Part shown: piece by piece, positions 40,141 to 48,075 of the stretch
Layout of the letters: every line of letters starts with the position of its first letter
Numbering within the stretch: position 1 is the stretch's first letter
IMG/VR virus record: IMGVR_UViG_3300047508_000133
Span: 1 to 48,075 of that record
Strand: one strand, 5' to 3'
Length of the DNA: 48,075 nt
Source: a virus
Notes under the pieces: generated by a model
Told to the model about the DNA's origin: nothing
The model's input: only the letters and a program-made list of their open reading frames with translations
Database searches by the model: none
Translations under genes and position numbers: made by a program

Positions 40141-40171
40141 TTGACATCTCTTGTCGGAAAACTAGTAAAAT
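40141..40171 (+). promoter_or_regulatory. rightward early promoter
   Basis: A perfect TTGACA (40141-40146) is followed by TAGTAA (40163-40168, 16-base spacing) or TAAAAT (40166-40171, 19-base spacing). The AT-rich downstream part fits a transcription start before the gene at 40221. It lies 17 bases from the operator palindrome, so repression is likely. Confidence 0.7.
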
Positions 40172-40220
40172 CCCGCCTAAAAATATTTTCAAGGGGCCGC
40201 TCAAGTTCCGACGCAGACAA

Positions 40221-40420
40221 ATGCGCGGATATCGCACTTTTGTCCATGCCGGACTCAAATGTTACAGACACTTAGCAAAAACCGAAAAAATTTCGAATGA
40301 CATGCTGCGCCATGAGTTCCAAGGGCCCCCCACTATTGACGCCGCAGCACGTCCGGTCGCAATGTTCTGCCACCGGCCCGCCGGACAGCGGGAGATAGCG
40401 GGAGCAGAGGAGGCGGCAGC

Positions 40421-40424
<4 letters not shown>
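40221..40424 (+). CDS. possible leader protein of the early operon
   Basis: The 67-residue frame (MRGYRTFVHAGLKCYRHLAKTEKIS...) lies directly after the early promoter, and its stop overlaps the ATG of the GapR-like gene (ATGA). No strong ribosome site or known family is seen. The rest of the 40058-40420 region has no other gene. Confidence 0.4.
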
Positions 40425-41004
<580 letters not shown>

Positions 41005-41062
41005 AGTCCACTATTCCCTAAAGCGACACAGCCCCGCAGGCGCCAGCGGGGGAGGCTGCGCG

Positions 41063-41581
41063 ATGATCGCTCTCGATGCAGGTGCCAGCATTCTCGCGCT
41101 CGACTCGGCGAAGGTCACCGGTGTCTGTGAAGGCATCCCGGGCGGCGATCCTGTTCTCGAAACGGTGAACTTCGCGCGGCCGAACGACGATGAGTTCGAC
41201 ATCTGGGCGCGGGCGCAGACGTGGTTCATCCGCCGCATCCTCGACCGCCGGCCGGGCATGATTGTCCTAGAGGGCCTTATCCCGCAATACGATAAAACTT
41301 TGCAATGCGGGATTTTCAGCGCGTTCGGCGGCATTGCCCGCAACAAGCAAATCCCGATCCTTGTGGCGCCGGTGCAGACGTGGCGCGCGTTCGTGCTCGG
41401 GTCCGGCCACCTCAAGAAAGACGTCGCCAAGGCTCGCGCGCTCTCGATCTGTGGCGCGCTCGGGTGGTCGGCGCCGGATCATAACGCCGCCGAGGCAGGT
41501 TGCCAGTTCATTTGGGCTTGCTCGCAGGTCGCGCCGAAGAGCGTGCCGCGGATTCCGCTGTTAATGAGAGGTGCAGCATGA
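41063..41581 (+). CDS. RuvC-like Holliday junction resolvase
   Basis: The 172-residue protein has the RNase H-like layout of RuvC: ILALDSAKVTGVCEG with the first Asp, PGMIVLEGLI with the Glu, and a C-terminal PDHNAAEAGCQFIWA with the last acidic pair. It should resolve branched DNA before packaging. A gggggagg site precedes its ATG. Its stop overlaps the start of the MT-A70 gene. Confidence 0.82.
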   Translation: MIALDAGASILALDSAKVTGVCEGIPGGDPVLETVNFARPNDDEFDIWARAQTWFIRRILDRRPGMIVLEGLIPQYDKTLQCGIFSAFGGIARNKQIPILVAPVQTWRAFVLGSGHLKKDVAKARALSICGALGWSAPDHNAAEAGCQFIWACSQVAPKSVPRIPLLMRGAA

Positions 41582-42618
41582 AGAAGCGTGTGATCGCGAA
41601 ACGCAAGTCAAAGCATCGGCAGCTTTCGCTATTCGATCCGGCTGGAATTCCTCTGCCAGGGAAAGTGACACGCACCGGATGGCAGCCGCCGAAGAACATG
41701 AGCTTCGACGACTGGCTGTCGTTCGGAAGCATGCTCGACCTCGTCGAGGGTGCGGTCCAATGGTGGCGCGGTGATTGGTGGGCGTTCGGTATTAAACGCA
41801 AGTATGGCGAGGGCCGCGAGATCGCCGAACAAGCGGGGGTCAATTATGGGACGATTCGCGTCTATGCATCGGTTGCAAACGCCTTTGAATTGTTAAGGCG
41901 CCGTAACAATCTGACCTTCAGTCACCACCAGGAAGTGGCCGGGTTTGAGCCGGCCGATCAGGATTTTTGGCTTGATCGCGCCCTCGAAGGCGACGGCGGG
42001 AAGCCTTGGTCGAGCAACCAGCTTCGCGCGGCGATCGCGCAAGGCAAGGCATTCCAGCGCACGCGCAAGGTCGAGCTTGAGGCCGAAACGCTCGGCAAGT
42101 TCGTCATCCTGTACGCCGATCCGCCGTGGCAATACGAGAACCCGCCCATGGGCGGCTCTAACCGCTCGATCGAAAACCACTATCCGACAATGACGCTGGA
42201 AGAGATATGCGCGCTCCCGGTCGGCGACATCGCGCACGAGAACGCCGTCCTTTTCATGTGGGCGACGTCGCCGAAACTCTACGAATGTATGAAGGTGCTC
42301 GACGCGTGGGGTTTCAACTATCGCACCGACATGGTGTGGGTCAAAGACAAGATCGGCATGGGTTACCATGTGCGCGAGAAGCACGAATCCTTGCTGATCG
42401 CAAAGCGCGGTGAGCTGCCGCCGCCCGCCGTTGAAAACCGGCCCGACTCCGTTGTCGACGCGCCGCGGCTCGAGCACAGCGCCAAGCCGCCGGTGTTCTA
42501 TGACGTGCTCGATCGCATGTATCCCGGCGTCCGCAAAATCGAGCTGTTCGGCCGCGCGCCAGAAACCCGCACACTATGGACGGCATGGGGTAATCAAGCC
42601 AGTGAGGCCGCGGAATGA
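41578..42618 (+). CDS. MT-A70-family DNA adenine N6-methyltransferase
   Basis: The 346-residue protein has a C-terminal MT-A70 methyltransferase domain with the DPPW catalytic motif at 181-184, followed by ENAVLFMWATSPKLYECMKVLDAWGF and VREKHESLLIAKRG. The N-terminal ~165 residues contain an FDDWLSFGSMLDLVEGAVQWWRGDWW segment and an HTH-like part (EIAEQAGVNYGTIRVYASVANAFE) that probably binds DNA. It may modify phage DNA against restriction or affect gene control. Target sequence unknown. Coupled to both neighbours by ATGA. Confidence 0.88.
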   Translation: MKKRVIAKRKSKHRQLSLFDPAGIPLPGKVTRTGWQPPKNMSFDDWLSFGSMLDLVEGAVQWWRGDWWAFGIKRKYGEGREIAEQAGVNYGTIRVYASVANAFELLRRRNNLTFSHHQEVAGFEPADQDFWLDRALEGDGGKPWSSNQLRAAIAQGKAFQRTRKVELEAETLGKFVILYADPPWQYENPPMGGSNRSIENHYPTMTLEEICALPVGDIAHENAVLFMWATSPKLYECMKVLDAWGFNYRTDMVWVKDKIGMGYHVREKHESLLIAKRGELPPPAVENRPDSVVDAPRLEHSAKPPVFYDVLDRMYPGVRKIELFGRAPETRTLWTAWGNQASEAAE

Positions 42619-43214
42619 ATCGCACTCACTCATTTGACGAGAGCCTGCGGCGATCGCAATCGTACGAGAATGCGCCCTGGTGGTTCGAGGTGTATCGGCA
42701 TGCCTTTCCTAATTTGAAGGCTGCTGTCAGTGTCCGCGCAGATGGGTGGGCTCAACGGGGTGGGATTGATCGAGTTCTTACGTTGGGTTGCGGAAAGACT
42801 TTGACCGTCGATGAAAAAGTTCGTGAAAAGGCTTATCAAGATATTTTGCTCGAAAGGTTTTCGGATGAAGCCGCCAAAACTCCCGGCTGGATTCAAAAGA
42901 AGCTCGCTTGCGATTACATCGCATATGCCTTTGTGCCGCTTAGGACGTGTTACCTGCTGCCAACGCTGACTTTGCAGCGAGCGTGGCAAATGCACGGTCG
43001 AAAATGGATTGGCGAATATCGCCCTATCCGGGCTCACAACGAGCGGTATGTCACACTCAGTATCGGTGTGCCAATCGAGGTGCTTTTCAAGGCGATCAAC
43101 GACGCAATGCGGGTGCGCTGGGACGATTTGCCAACAAAGCCAATCGAGAAAACGCCGATCGAAGATGATGTTGATGATCTCCCGCTGTTTGCACGACGGA
43201 AGGCGGCCGAATAA
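42615..43214 (+). CDS. PD-(D/E)XK-like protein
   Basis: The 199-residue protein shows a nuclease-like stretch: AAVSVRADGWAQRGGIDRVLTLGCGKTLTVDEKVREKAYQDILLE. The Asp of GGIDRV and the DEK of TVDEK fit a PD-(D/E)XK core. Other parts (GWIQKKLACDYIAYAFVP) support a compact alpha/beta domain. It is probably a nuclease used in recombination or against host DNA, but activity is not certain. Coupled to the MT-A70 gene. Confidence 0.55.
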   Translation: MNRTHSFDESLRRSQSYENAPWWFEVYRHAFPNLKAAVSVRADGWAQRGGIDRVLTLGCGKTLTVDEKVREKAYQDILLERFSDEAAKTPGWIQKKLACDYIAYAFVPLRTCYLLPTLTLQRAWQMHGRKWIGEYRPIRAHNERYVTLSIGVPIEVLFKAINDAMRVRWDDLPTKPIEKTPIEDDVDDLPLFARRKAAE

Positions 43215-43384
43215 TGGAAGACAAAGAGCCAACGTGGCTCCAAATTAAATCGAGGGTCTACGTCTATTGGCCACTAAACGATCCACTAGCGGAAGAGATC
43301 GTGCGCCTGAAAGATTTGGCAGACTTTGCGGCCGCGAATGACATCGCGTTCAAACGGTTCAGGAAGGCACGACACTGGCATTAA
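43214..43384 (+). CDS. small protein of unknown function
   Basis: This 56-residue frame (MEDKEPTWLQIKSRVYVYWPLNDPLAEEIVRL...) starts at a TAATG overlap with the upstream gene and ends 4 bases before the next ATG. Its helical second half (AEEIVRLKDLADFAAANDIAFKRFRKAR) and precise spacing support it as a real gene. No known family. Confidence 0.6.
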   Translation: MEDKEPTWLQIKSRVYVYWPLNDPLAEEIVRLKDLADFAAANDIAFKRFRKARHWH

Positions 43385-43388
43385 AAAT

Positions 43389-43637
43389 ATGAAAACCAAG
43401 GCAGAATACACACGCGCCAAGCAGACCATGCCGATGGTGATGCCGGCGGGCTCGCTTGCCGCGACGCATTCCGCGCCCAACACTTGCGCGGTGCGCTGGC
43501 TCTACAGGCGGCTCGGCGTGCGCTCGATCGACGACTGGAATCCGCTGCTTGTCCAGCATCAGATCACCGTCTGTGATCTGGGCTGCAAGGCCGGCTGCGC
43601 CCTGCTGCGCGCGATCTTCCGGGAGGCGGCCGAATGA
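43389..43637 (+). CDS. small protein of unknown function
   Basis: The 82-residue product (MKTKAEYTRAKQTMPMVMPAGSLAATHSAPNTCAVRWLYRRLGV...) contains four cysteines, a pair as CDLGCKAGC near the end, and could bind a metal. It overlaps the start of the cytosine methyltransferase gene by 4 bases (ATGA). Confidence 0.55.
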   Translation: MKTKAEYTRAKQTMPMVMPAGSLAATHSAPNTCAVRWLYRRLGVRSIDDWNPLLVQHQITVCDLGCKAGCALLRAIFREAAE

Positions 43638-44561
43638 CGAAACCGCTAGCGATCGACCTGTTCTGCGGGCTCGGAGGCTGGGCCGAAGGGCTGCTGGCCG
43701 AGGGTTGGGACGTGATCGGCTTCGACATCGAGCCTCACGTCTACGGCGAGCACCGCTATCCGGCGCAACTGGTCATCCAAGACGTGCGGACGCTGCACGG
43801 CTCGCAGTTCCGCAATGCCGCGCTGATCGTCGCCTCGCCGCCGTGCCAGGCGTACAGCTACCGGGGCGATGCCGTGGAAGCGGGCGAAGGCCCTGCCGCC
43901 GCCAGACAACGAATTGTTCGAGACGTGCTTTCGCATCCAGCGCGAGGCCTGCGAGGCGGCCGGGCGGCACATTCCGCTTATCGTCGAGAACGTGCGTGGA
44001 GCGCAGAAATGGGTGGGGCGGGCGCGATGGTCGTTCGGGAGCTACTATCTGTGGGGCGATGTGCCAGCGCTGATGCCGATCACGTTGAGGGCCGCGAAGG
44101 GCAAGCCCTTTGGCATGAAACGCTGGACCAATCCGGCCGAGGGGCGGAAGCAGCAGGGCAGTGGCGCGGCGTGGTGGGACAAGGCTTTGGATGAGCGCCG
44201 CAAGGAAGCCACCGCAATGATGCGCGAGGGGATCAAGCATAATGGCGATTGGTTTCGCGATCCGGCGTGCCCAACGCGACAAGGTGGGCAAACGGGACGG
44301 AAATACGACGTTCCATCGTGTGATGGGATCAAACGCCCAGGCATCGAATTAGGCGAGGTCGGCTTCAACGTCGCCAACGCTCGCGAGTTCGCCCACATGG
44401 TCGAGGGCGTGAAGATCGAGCGCAGCGCCGACGACAAGCGCCAGCACATCGGCACGTCCCGCAAGTTCGCCAGCGCCATGATCGCTAAGATACCGCTGCC
44501 GCTGAGCCGGCACATCGGGGCGGTCTTTCGGCCCATGCCAATGATGGAGGCGGCCGAATGA
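43634..44561 (+). pseudogene. C5 cytosine DNA methyltransferase with a frameshift
   Basis: The N-terminal part (frame starting at 43634) has the SAM-binding motif AIDLFCGLGGW and the catalytic PPC motif in ASPPCQAYSY (69-78). The frame is then lost, and the continuation, with AMPWKRAK, RHIPLIVENVRG (ENV motif) and YYLWGDVP, is in the +1 frame up to 44561. Removing one G from the GGGG run at 43863-43866 restores one ~308-residue enzyme. Either the gene is broken, or a frameshift is used, or there is a base error. The C-terminal part alone could start at the ATG at 43869. In the intact state it would methylate cytosine in phage DNA. The end overlaps the next gene. Confidence 0.8.
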
Positions 44562-44905
44562 GACGCGTCGTGCTGGAGAGCCCGTATCAAGGGGGCCTCT
44601 TTAGGCGCTGGCTGAACCGGCGTTTTGCACGAGCTTGTGCACGTGACTGTCTCATGAGAGGGGAAGCCGTTTTCGCGTCGCACTTGCTCTACACGCAACG
44701 CGGCGTGCTGCGCGACGACATCGAGGAGGAACGCAAGCTCGGCATCGACGCCGGCCACGCGTGGATCGCGAGCGCCGACGCGATGGTGGTCTACATGCCA
44801 CGCGGTGGCGTGGTTTCGCCCGGCATGAACGTCGGCATTCAGAGAGCCCGCGCGGTCGGCATTCCGGTGGAATTCCGGCGGCTCGAACCGACAGGCGGGA
44901 CGTGA
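44558..44905 (+). CDS. DUF7768/nucleoside 2-deoxyribosyltransferase-like protein
   Basis: The 115-residue protein has an opening RRVVLESPYQGG, a helix with ARACARDCLMRGEAVFASHLLYTQRGVLRDD and a SPGMNVGIQRARAVGIPV segment, a pattern shared with phage proteins assigned to DUF7768 and with the nucleoside 2-deoxyribosyltransferase fold. It may handle nucleotides or be a host-takeover factor; substrate is unknown. Coupled to neighbours by ATGA and TGATG. Confidence 0.65.
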   Translation: MRRVVLESPYQGGLFRRWLNRRFARACARDCLMRGEAVFASHLLYTQRGVLRDDIEEERKLGIDAGHAWIASADAMVVYMPRGGVVSPGMNVGIQRARAVGIPVEFRRLEPTGGT

Positions 44906-45468
44906 TGAAAACTGCGCCGACCATAGATCGCTTCGTGTTTGCCGGCGGGCGCGTGCTCGAATGCGAGAACTCGCGCGGGGTCGAACCTCGATCGATTGAT
45001 CGTCTCAAAACCAATGAATTTGGTGGAGCGTTAGAACGCTTCCTGATCGAGGCGCACGACTGGCTTGCTTCCCGTTGCGGCAGCCCGATCGAGATTATTC
45101 TCGGGGCGTGGTTGTTCGCTGTTATGCGCGGGATGGAAATAGATGTTGTACTATGCGCAAATCGAACGGACGCTGAGAGCATCGCGCACGATCGTGTGGT
45201 GATCGTACCGCAGCTTCGCTGGGAGCGGTATTTTCCTGACTTTGGCATTCGCTTTCCATTGTTGGCGCGCCAATGGCTTTTCATCGAATGCGACGGCAAG
45301 CATTTTCATTCCGGCAAAGTGCAAATTGCGAAGGATCGCGGCCGCCAACAAGAGATGATGGATGCTGGCTATCGGGTGTTCCGCTTCGCCGGCAGCGAGA
45401 TCAACCGTAATCCGTTTTTCTGTGCTTCGCCCGTGATCCACTACGGGCTGCAAGGAGGGCGCAGATGA
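44905..45468 (+). CDS. DUF559/Vsr-like PD-(D/E)XK endonuclease
   Basis: The 187-residue protein has a nuclease core in its C-terminal half: PIEIILGAWL with Glu, PQLRWERYFPDFGIRFP with Asp, and QWLFIECDGKHFHS with the E-x-D-G-K cluster, then RGRQQEMMDAGYRVFRFAGSEI. This is the DUF559/Vsr-like order. It is likely to cut or nick DNA; whether it acts in recombination or defence is unknown. Next to methyltransferase genes, a modification-dependent role is possible. Confidence 0.68.
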   Translation: MKTAPTIDRFVFAGGRVLECENSRGVEPRSIDRLKTNEFGGALERFLIEAHDWLASRCGSPIEIILGAWLFAVMRGMEIDVVLCANRTDAESIAHDRVVIVPQLRWERYFPDFGIRFPLLARQWLFIECDGKHFHSGKVQIAKDRGRQQEMMDAGYRVFRFAGSEINRNPFFCASPVIHYGLQGGRR

Positions 45469-46403
45469 CCGCTCGCCCTTGGATGCCGCTCTACATCGCC
45501 GATTATCTGGCCGACACCCAGCACCTAAACCACGCGGAACACGGAGTGTATTTGCTGCTGCTCATGCACCATTGGCAGCACGGATCGATACCCGCAGACG
45601 AAGAACTCATCGCCAGGATTGCACGCTACGATAGGCATGCAAATGCAGATGCAAAACTGGCCTGGACGCGGATTTGGAAAATGGTGCGGTCATTCTTCGA
45701 ATTGACTGTGCTGGATGGGCAACAGGTTTTTAGGCAGAAGCGAAGTGTTGAGGAATTGGACAAAGCGTCTGATATTTCAGGCAAACGTCGAGCAGCCGCC
45801 TTTGCGAGGCACCAGCACAAGCACAGCAATAGCAATGCAAATGCAAGTGACTTGCATACACACGCGCGCGCGACTCCACAACCACATCCACATAAAGAAA
45901 GGAAGAACGAACAAACCGACGATGCAAATGCAGAGCAAAAGCAGACGCCGCCTGACGGCGGCGTTCGTTCGTTCGAACCCGATCACGTCAAAAAAAAATT
46001 GAGCGAAGATTGGCCGCCAGATTACCGCACGGTTTTTGCCGAGCGCTTTCCACCGGGAACGGCGCTAATGCCCGGCCTCGACGAACTCGAAAAGGTTCGA
46101 CAGCGGGGCGAAGTCTCCTGGGCGACGATGCTCAGTGCACTCGCAGGCTATCGCAAAACACTTCCGCCAGATCGTCATCCGATGAACCCCGCAAAATGGC
46201 TCAAGGAGCGGCGCTACCATGACCGATACGAAACACACACCGCAGAACCGCGACGCAACGGCGCTGACCGCGCACTCGAACTCGCACGAGAAGCCGAAGC
46301 CGCAGAACGCGCAGGCACTGCTGAACGAACGGCTGAAACGATCGGAGGCGATGAAACTGGTGGCGATGATCTTGGCCGGGTTTCCGCGAGGCGCAGCTCG
46401 TGA
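45465..46403 (+). CDS. DUF1376-type replication protein
   Basis: The 312-residue protein has the N-terminal DUF1376 (YdaU-like) domain: PWMPLYIADYLADTQHLNHAEHGVYLLLLMHHW, which is common in phage replication modules. A low-complexity basic/Asn/His-rich middle (~110-160) and a C-terminal part (WPPDYRTVFAERFPPGTALMPGLDELEKVRQRGEVSW) follow. It probably helps to load the host helicase. Its last 61 residues overlap the next gene by 185 bases and look low-complexity there. Confidence 0.75.
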   Translation: MTARPWMPLYIADYLADTQHLNHAEHGVYLLLLMHHWQHGSIPADEELIARIARYDRHANADAKLAWTRIWKMVRSFFELTVLDGQQVFRQKRSVEELDKASDISGKRRAAAFARHQHKHSNSNANASDLHTHARATPQPHPHKERKNEQTDDANAEQKQTPPDGGVRSFEPDHVKKKLSEDWPPDYRTVFAERFPPGTALMPGLDELEKVRQRGEVSWATMLSALAGYRKTLPPDRHPMNPAKWLKERRYHDRYETHTAEPRRNGADRALELAREAEAAERAGTAERTAETIGGDETGGDDLGRVSARRSS

Positions 46404-46929
46404 CGAGGACGTGTATCTCGACACGCTCGCCGCCGCCCTTTGCCAAGAACCAAGCTCGATCGCAATTGCTTGCGCAAACCCACACAGCGGGATTGTGCAA
46501 GAGTGCATGTTCAAGCCGACCGCCAAAGAGATTCACGATTGGTGCGCGCGAGCAGCCGAACCGTTACGCCGCATCGCCGCCGAAGCCGACCGCCGCAACA
46601 AGGCGCCACCGGCGACCATCGACCGCAGCAACCGACCCACCATCGACGAACTGCATGCGCGCCTAGGGCCGACGTTCGGCATCAAGCGCGTCGATGCGAT
46701 CGACAAAATCCGTGGCGATCCCGACGACGAGGAGCGCGAACGTCGCGCCAAGGCCGAGCGCGCTGCCACGATGATCGAACGCAATCGCCGCAGCATCCTC
46801 GCAGACTACGCGCGCTTGAAGCTCGATCCGGTGAAAGCAAGCGACGGAACGCTGGTCTCGCCTGCGCTGCTGCGCTCGCTCGATCGAATGCCAACGCCGC
46901 CAGTGCAGAACGCGGAGGACATGCGATGA
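46219..46929 (+). CDS. replication module protein of unknown type
   Basis: The 236-residue protein has a helical core (LLNERLKRSEAMKLVAMILAGFPRGAARDEDVYLDTLAAALCQEPSSIAIAC and PTAKEIHDWCARAAEP) that resembles proteins following DUF1376 genes in alphaproteobacterial phages, where loader or helicase-partner roles are proposed. The C-terminal third is charged and disordered. The first ~40 residues lie in the 185-base overlap, so a later start may be used. Confidence 0.6.
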   Translation: MTDTKHTPQNRDATALTAHSNSHEKPKPQNAQALLNERLKRSEAMKLVAMILAGFPRGAARDEDVYLDTLAAALCQEPSSIAIACANPHSGIVQECMFKPTAKEIHDWCARAAEPLRRIAAEADRRNKAPPATIDRSNRPTIDELHARLGPTFGIKRVDAIDKIRGDPDDEERERRAKAERAATMIERNRRSILADYARLKLDPVKASDGTLVSPALLRSLDRMPTPPVQNAEDMR

Positions 46930-47153
46930 TCCAGGATCGGCCTCAGCAACCGATACTCAAGCCAAACCCTCAAAATCCGGTGACGCTCGCCGCGCGCCAA
47001 GGGTTTGACGATGGCTACTTCCGCAACGACGAGGAGCGCCGCGAATTCGAAACTGAGGCCGAGCGCGTGGCATACGATACCGAGTTTGCGATCGGCAGGC
47101 GGCAGCGCAAGGAGGCTGCTCGCGCGGCCCGGAAGGCGAAGGCAAAACGATGA
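46926..47153 (+). CDS. small charged protein
   Basis: The 75-residue protein has a central helix (RQGFDDGYFRNDEERREFETEAERVAYDTEFAIGRRQRKEAA) and a basic tail. ATGA overlaps on both sides. A DNA- or RNA-binding role is possible from the basic tail but no family is known. Confidence 0.55.
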   Translation: MIQDRPQQPILKPNPQNPVTLAARQGFDDGYFRNDEERREFETEAERVAYDTEFAIGRRQRKEAARAARKAKAKR

Positions 47154-47644
47154 CGCTTGCGCGCCTGAACACCATTGCGATCGACAGCCAATCGCCGCCC
47201 GCACCGGCGCAGTGGTCCGCAGCATGGGTGCAGCGGCGCCTGATTGAGGCCTACAGCGTCGAGCGCCGACTACCGCGAACGCGCCAACGAGCCTTCGCCA
47301 ATGGCTGGCCATCGATGGTGGTCGAATTCACCGACGTCGTCGGTCGCGCCGACGAGGCGCGCCAACAGATCCTGCAAGACTGGGAACATGCCGGCGCCGG
47401 CGTATCCGCCGAGGAGATCGGCCGCATGGAGGACGCCCACGATTGGCTGCGGACGATCCTTGGCCACCATCCGATAGAGCGCCTATGCCTCGCCCAGTGG
47501 GCAACGGCGATCGCCTATCGCCGGTCCGTGCGCAGGATGCTGGCCCAACGCCGCTGGTCACGGACCACGTTCTACCGCTACGTCACGGCCGGTGCGCACG
47601 TCGTCGCGCTCGAGCTGCAGCGGCAAGGCGAGCCGGTGACTTGA
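47150..47644 (+). CDS. DUF6362-like HTH protein
   Basis: The 164-residue protein has a pattern seen in phage DUF6362 proteins at the right end of early operons: an RLIEAYSVERRLP opening, FANGWPSMVVEFTDVVGRADEARQQI, GVSAEEIGRMEDAHDWL and a C-terminal HTH (RRMLAQRRWSRTTFYRYVTAGAHVVALELQ). It might act as a late-gene regulator, given its place as last clear gene before the late region in a circular map. The role is not demonstrated. Confidence 0.62.
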   Translation: MTLARLNTIAIDSQSPPAPAQWSAAWVQRRLIEAYSVERRLPRTRQRAFANGWPSMVVEFTDVVGRADEARQQILQDWEHAGAGVSAEEIGRMEDAHDWLRTILGHHPIERLCLAQWATAIAYRRSVRRMLAQRRWSRTTFYRYVTAGAHVVALELQRQGEPVT

Positions 47645-47668
47645 ATTGATTAACCAATGTGAGGAAGG

Positions 47669-47746
47669 ATGGGCTTTGGCGGGCACAAGGCGAAGCGCCG
47701 AGCCAGGCGGCGCCGTCGGGAGAGTAGGCATCTCCCGACGCGATGA
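47669..47746 (+). CDS. possible 25-residue Arg-rich peptide
   Basis: A short frame (MGFGGHKAKRRARRRRRESR...) follows a gaggaagg site that is close to its ATG. Its stop overlaps the next small frame (ATGA). Such a basic peptide might bind nucleic acid. Support is weak, as it is short and overlaps a stable hairpin. Confidence 0.28.
   Translation: MGFGGHKAKRRARRRRRESRHLPTR
47714..47740 (+). other. stable hairpin near the end of the early operon
   Basis: A perfect 10-bp stem (47714-47723 with 47731-47740) with a 7-base loop lies shortly after the last clear gene. There is no T run, so it is not a typical intrinsic terminator; it may protect mRNA ends or assist Rho-dependent termination. Confidence 0.5.
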
Positions 47747-47868
47747 GCGGCCGCGCCGTGTCCGCCGAATGGGGAGAAACCGCGATGGTATGGATCGCGA
47801 TTTCTATAACCATCAGGAAAACCGCGCGCTCCTGGCAAGTTGTGGTGCGGCTCGGCCTGATGCAGTGA
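47743..47868 (+). CDS. possible 41-residue membrane peptide
   Basis: A short frame (MSGRAVSAEWGETAMVWIAISITIRK...) overlaps the end of the Arg-rich peptide. A second ATG at 47785 with a gggga ribosome site would give a 27-residue peptide with the hydrophobic MVWIAISITI segment. No family; low support. Confidence 0.28.
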   Translation: MSGRAVSAEWGETAMVWIAISITIRKTARSWQVVVRLGLMQ

Positions 47869-48075
47869 AACAGGGGCGGCAGGCTGGCGTGCTTGCCGCC
47901 CCACCCCACCAACATAGCACTCGGTTGCCCGCCTTGGCCAATCATCTTGACACCTCTAAAACTTATGGTACCACTTGGGCCACCCCTACATGCTTGAGTG
48001 GAATGGCGCGCCCGGGCCTCGCCTGTGCGTGCTGCATGCGACCCTTGTTACCCCTACATCCCAATCAGAATAAAG
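47869..48075. other. non-coding right end with repeated decamer
   Basis: No credible gene is seen. ACCCCTACAT occurs at 47982-47991 and 48050-48059, 68 bases apart. If the genome is circular or has joined ends, this region lies a little over 1 kb before the terminase genes, where packaging sites usually lie. That use is only inferred. Confidence 0.4.

Noticed and set aside
47947-47969. TTGACA near the right end as a late promoter
   Set aside because: The only TATGGT-like -10 is 11 bases away, too close; no other match is at 16-18 bases.

Overview
The window reads as a temperate tailed phage (or prophage) with a long, flexible, siphovirus-type tail, carrying almost a full gene set: small and large terminase, fused HK97-type protease and capsid, portal, connector, tail tube, tape measure, tail tip, receptor-binding proteins, amidase lysis module, integrase, recombination genes and regulators. 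The base composition is high in GC with strong GC3. The host is most likely an alphaproteobacterium of the Rhizobiales/Hyphomicrobiales type. This is inferred from the GapR-like protein, a surface protein with the VPGP-type C-terminal sorting tail common in that group, and an initiator tRNA that resembles rhizobial ones. Because nothing clearly bacterial flanks the phage genes, the window may be a whole or nearly whole phage genome; this is an inference.

Layout. 69-30301 (+ strand) is the late region. It runs from two accessory genes through terminase (the large subunit is interrupted by an intein), HNH nuclease, proline-rich protein, a probable cargo gene for a surface protein, protease-capsid, portal, collagen-like protein, connector, a three-gene glycan/methyl cassette, head-tail joining, tail tube, tail chaperones, tape measure, tail tip and fibres, to a holin-like protein and amidase. 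It closes at a strong intrinsic terminator (30323-30364). A two-gene cassette on the - strand (15997-16505) interrupts the tail genes.

30363-33527 (- strand) is a run of tightly coupled small genes with an XRE regulator carrying a 13-base homopolymer, an iteron-like repeat array and an AraC regulator. 33610-36393 (+) holds a ribbon-helix-helix protein, a candidate attP, the tyrosine integrase, and an unusual gene that joins an excisionase-like HTH to a second copy of the integrase N-terminal domain. 36534-40057 (-) is a recombination/replication operon: exonuclease, RecT, two small HTH proteins and a protein with only the DnaA box-binding domain. A divergent control region with a perfect palindrome (40058-40220) separates it from the rightward early operon.

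40221-47868 (+) is the rightward early operon: GapR-like protein, initiator tRNA overlapping its 3' end, RuvC-like resolvase, MT-A70 adenine methyltransferase, PD-(D/E)XK-like proteins, a frameshifted cytosine methyltransferase, a ribosyltransferase-like protein, a DUF1376 replication protein and small genes. Genes throughout are joined by ATGA or TGATG overlaps, which points to translational coupling in long operons. The last 200 bases are non-coding and carry a repeated decamer, possibly part of the packaging site just upstream of the terminase genes if the genome is circular.

The most unusual items are the integrase/excisionase mosaic gene, the class 3 intein in the terminase P-loop, the tRNA nested in a reading frame, the candidate tail-chaperone frameshift, and the glycan-modification cassette inside the head-tail genes.
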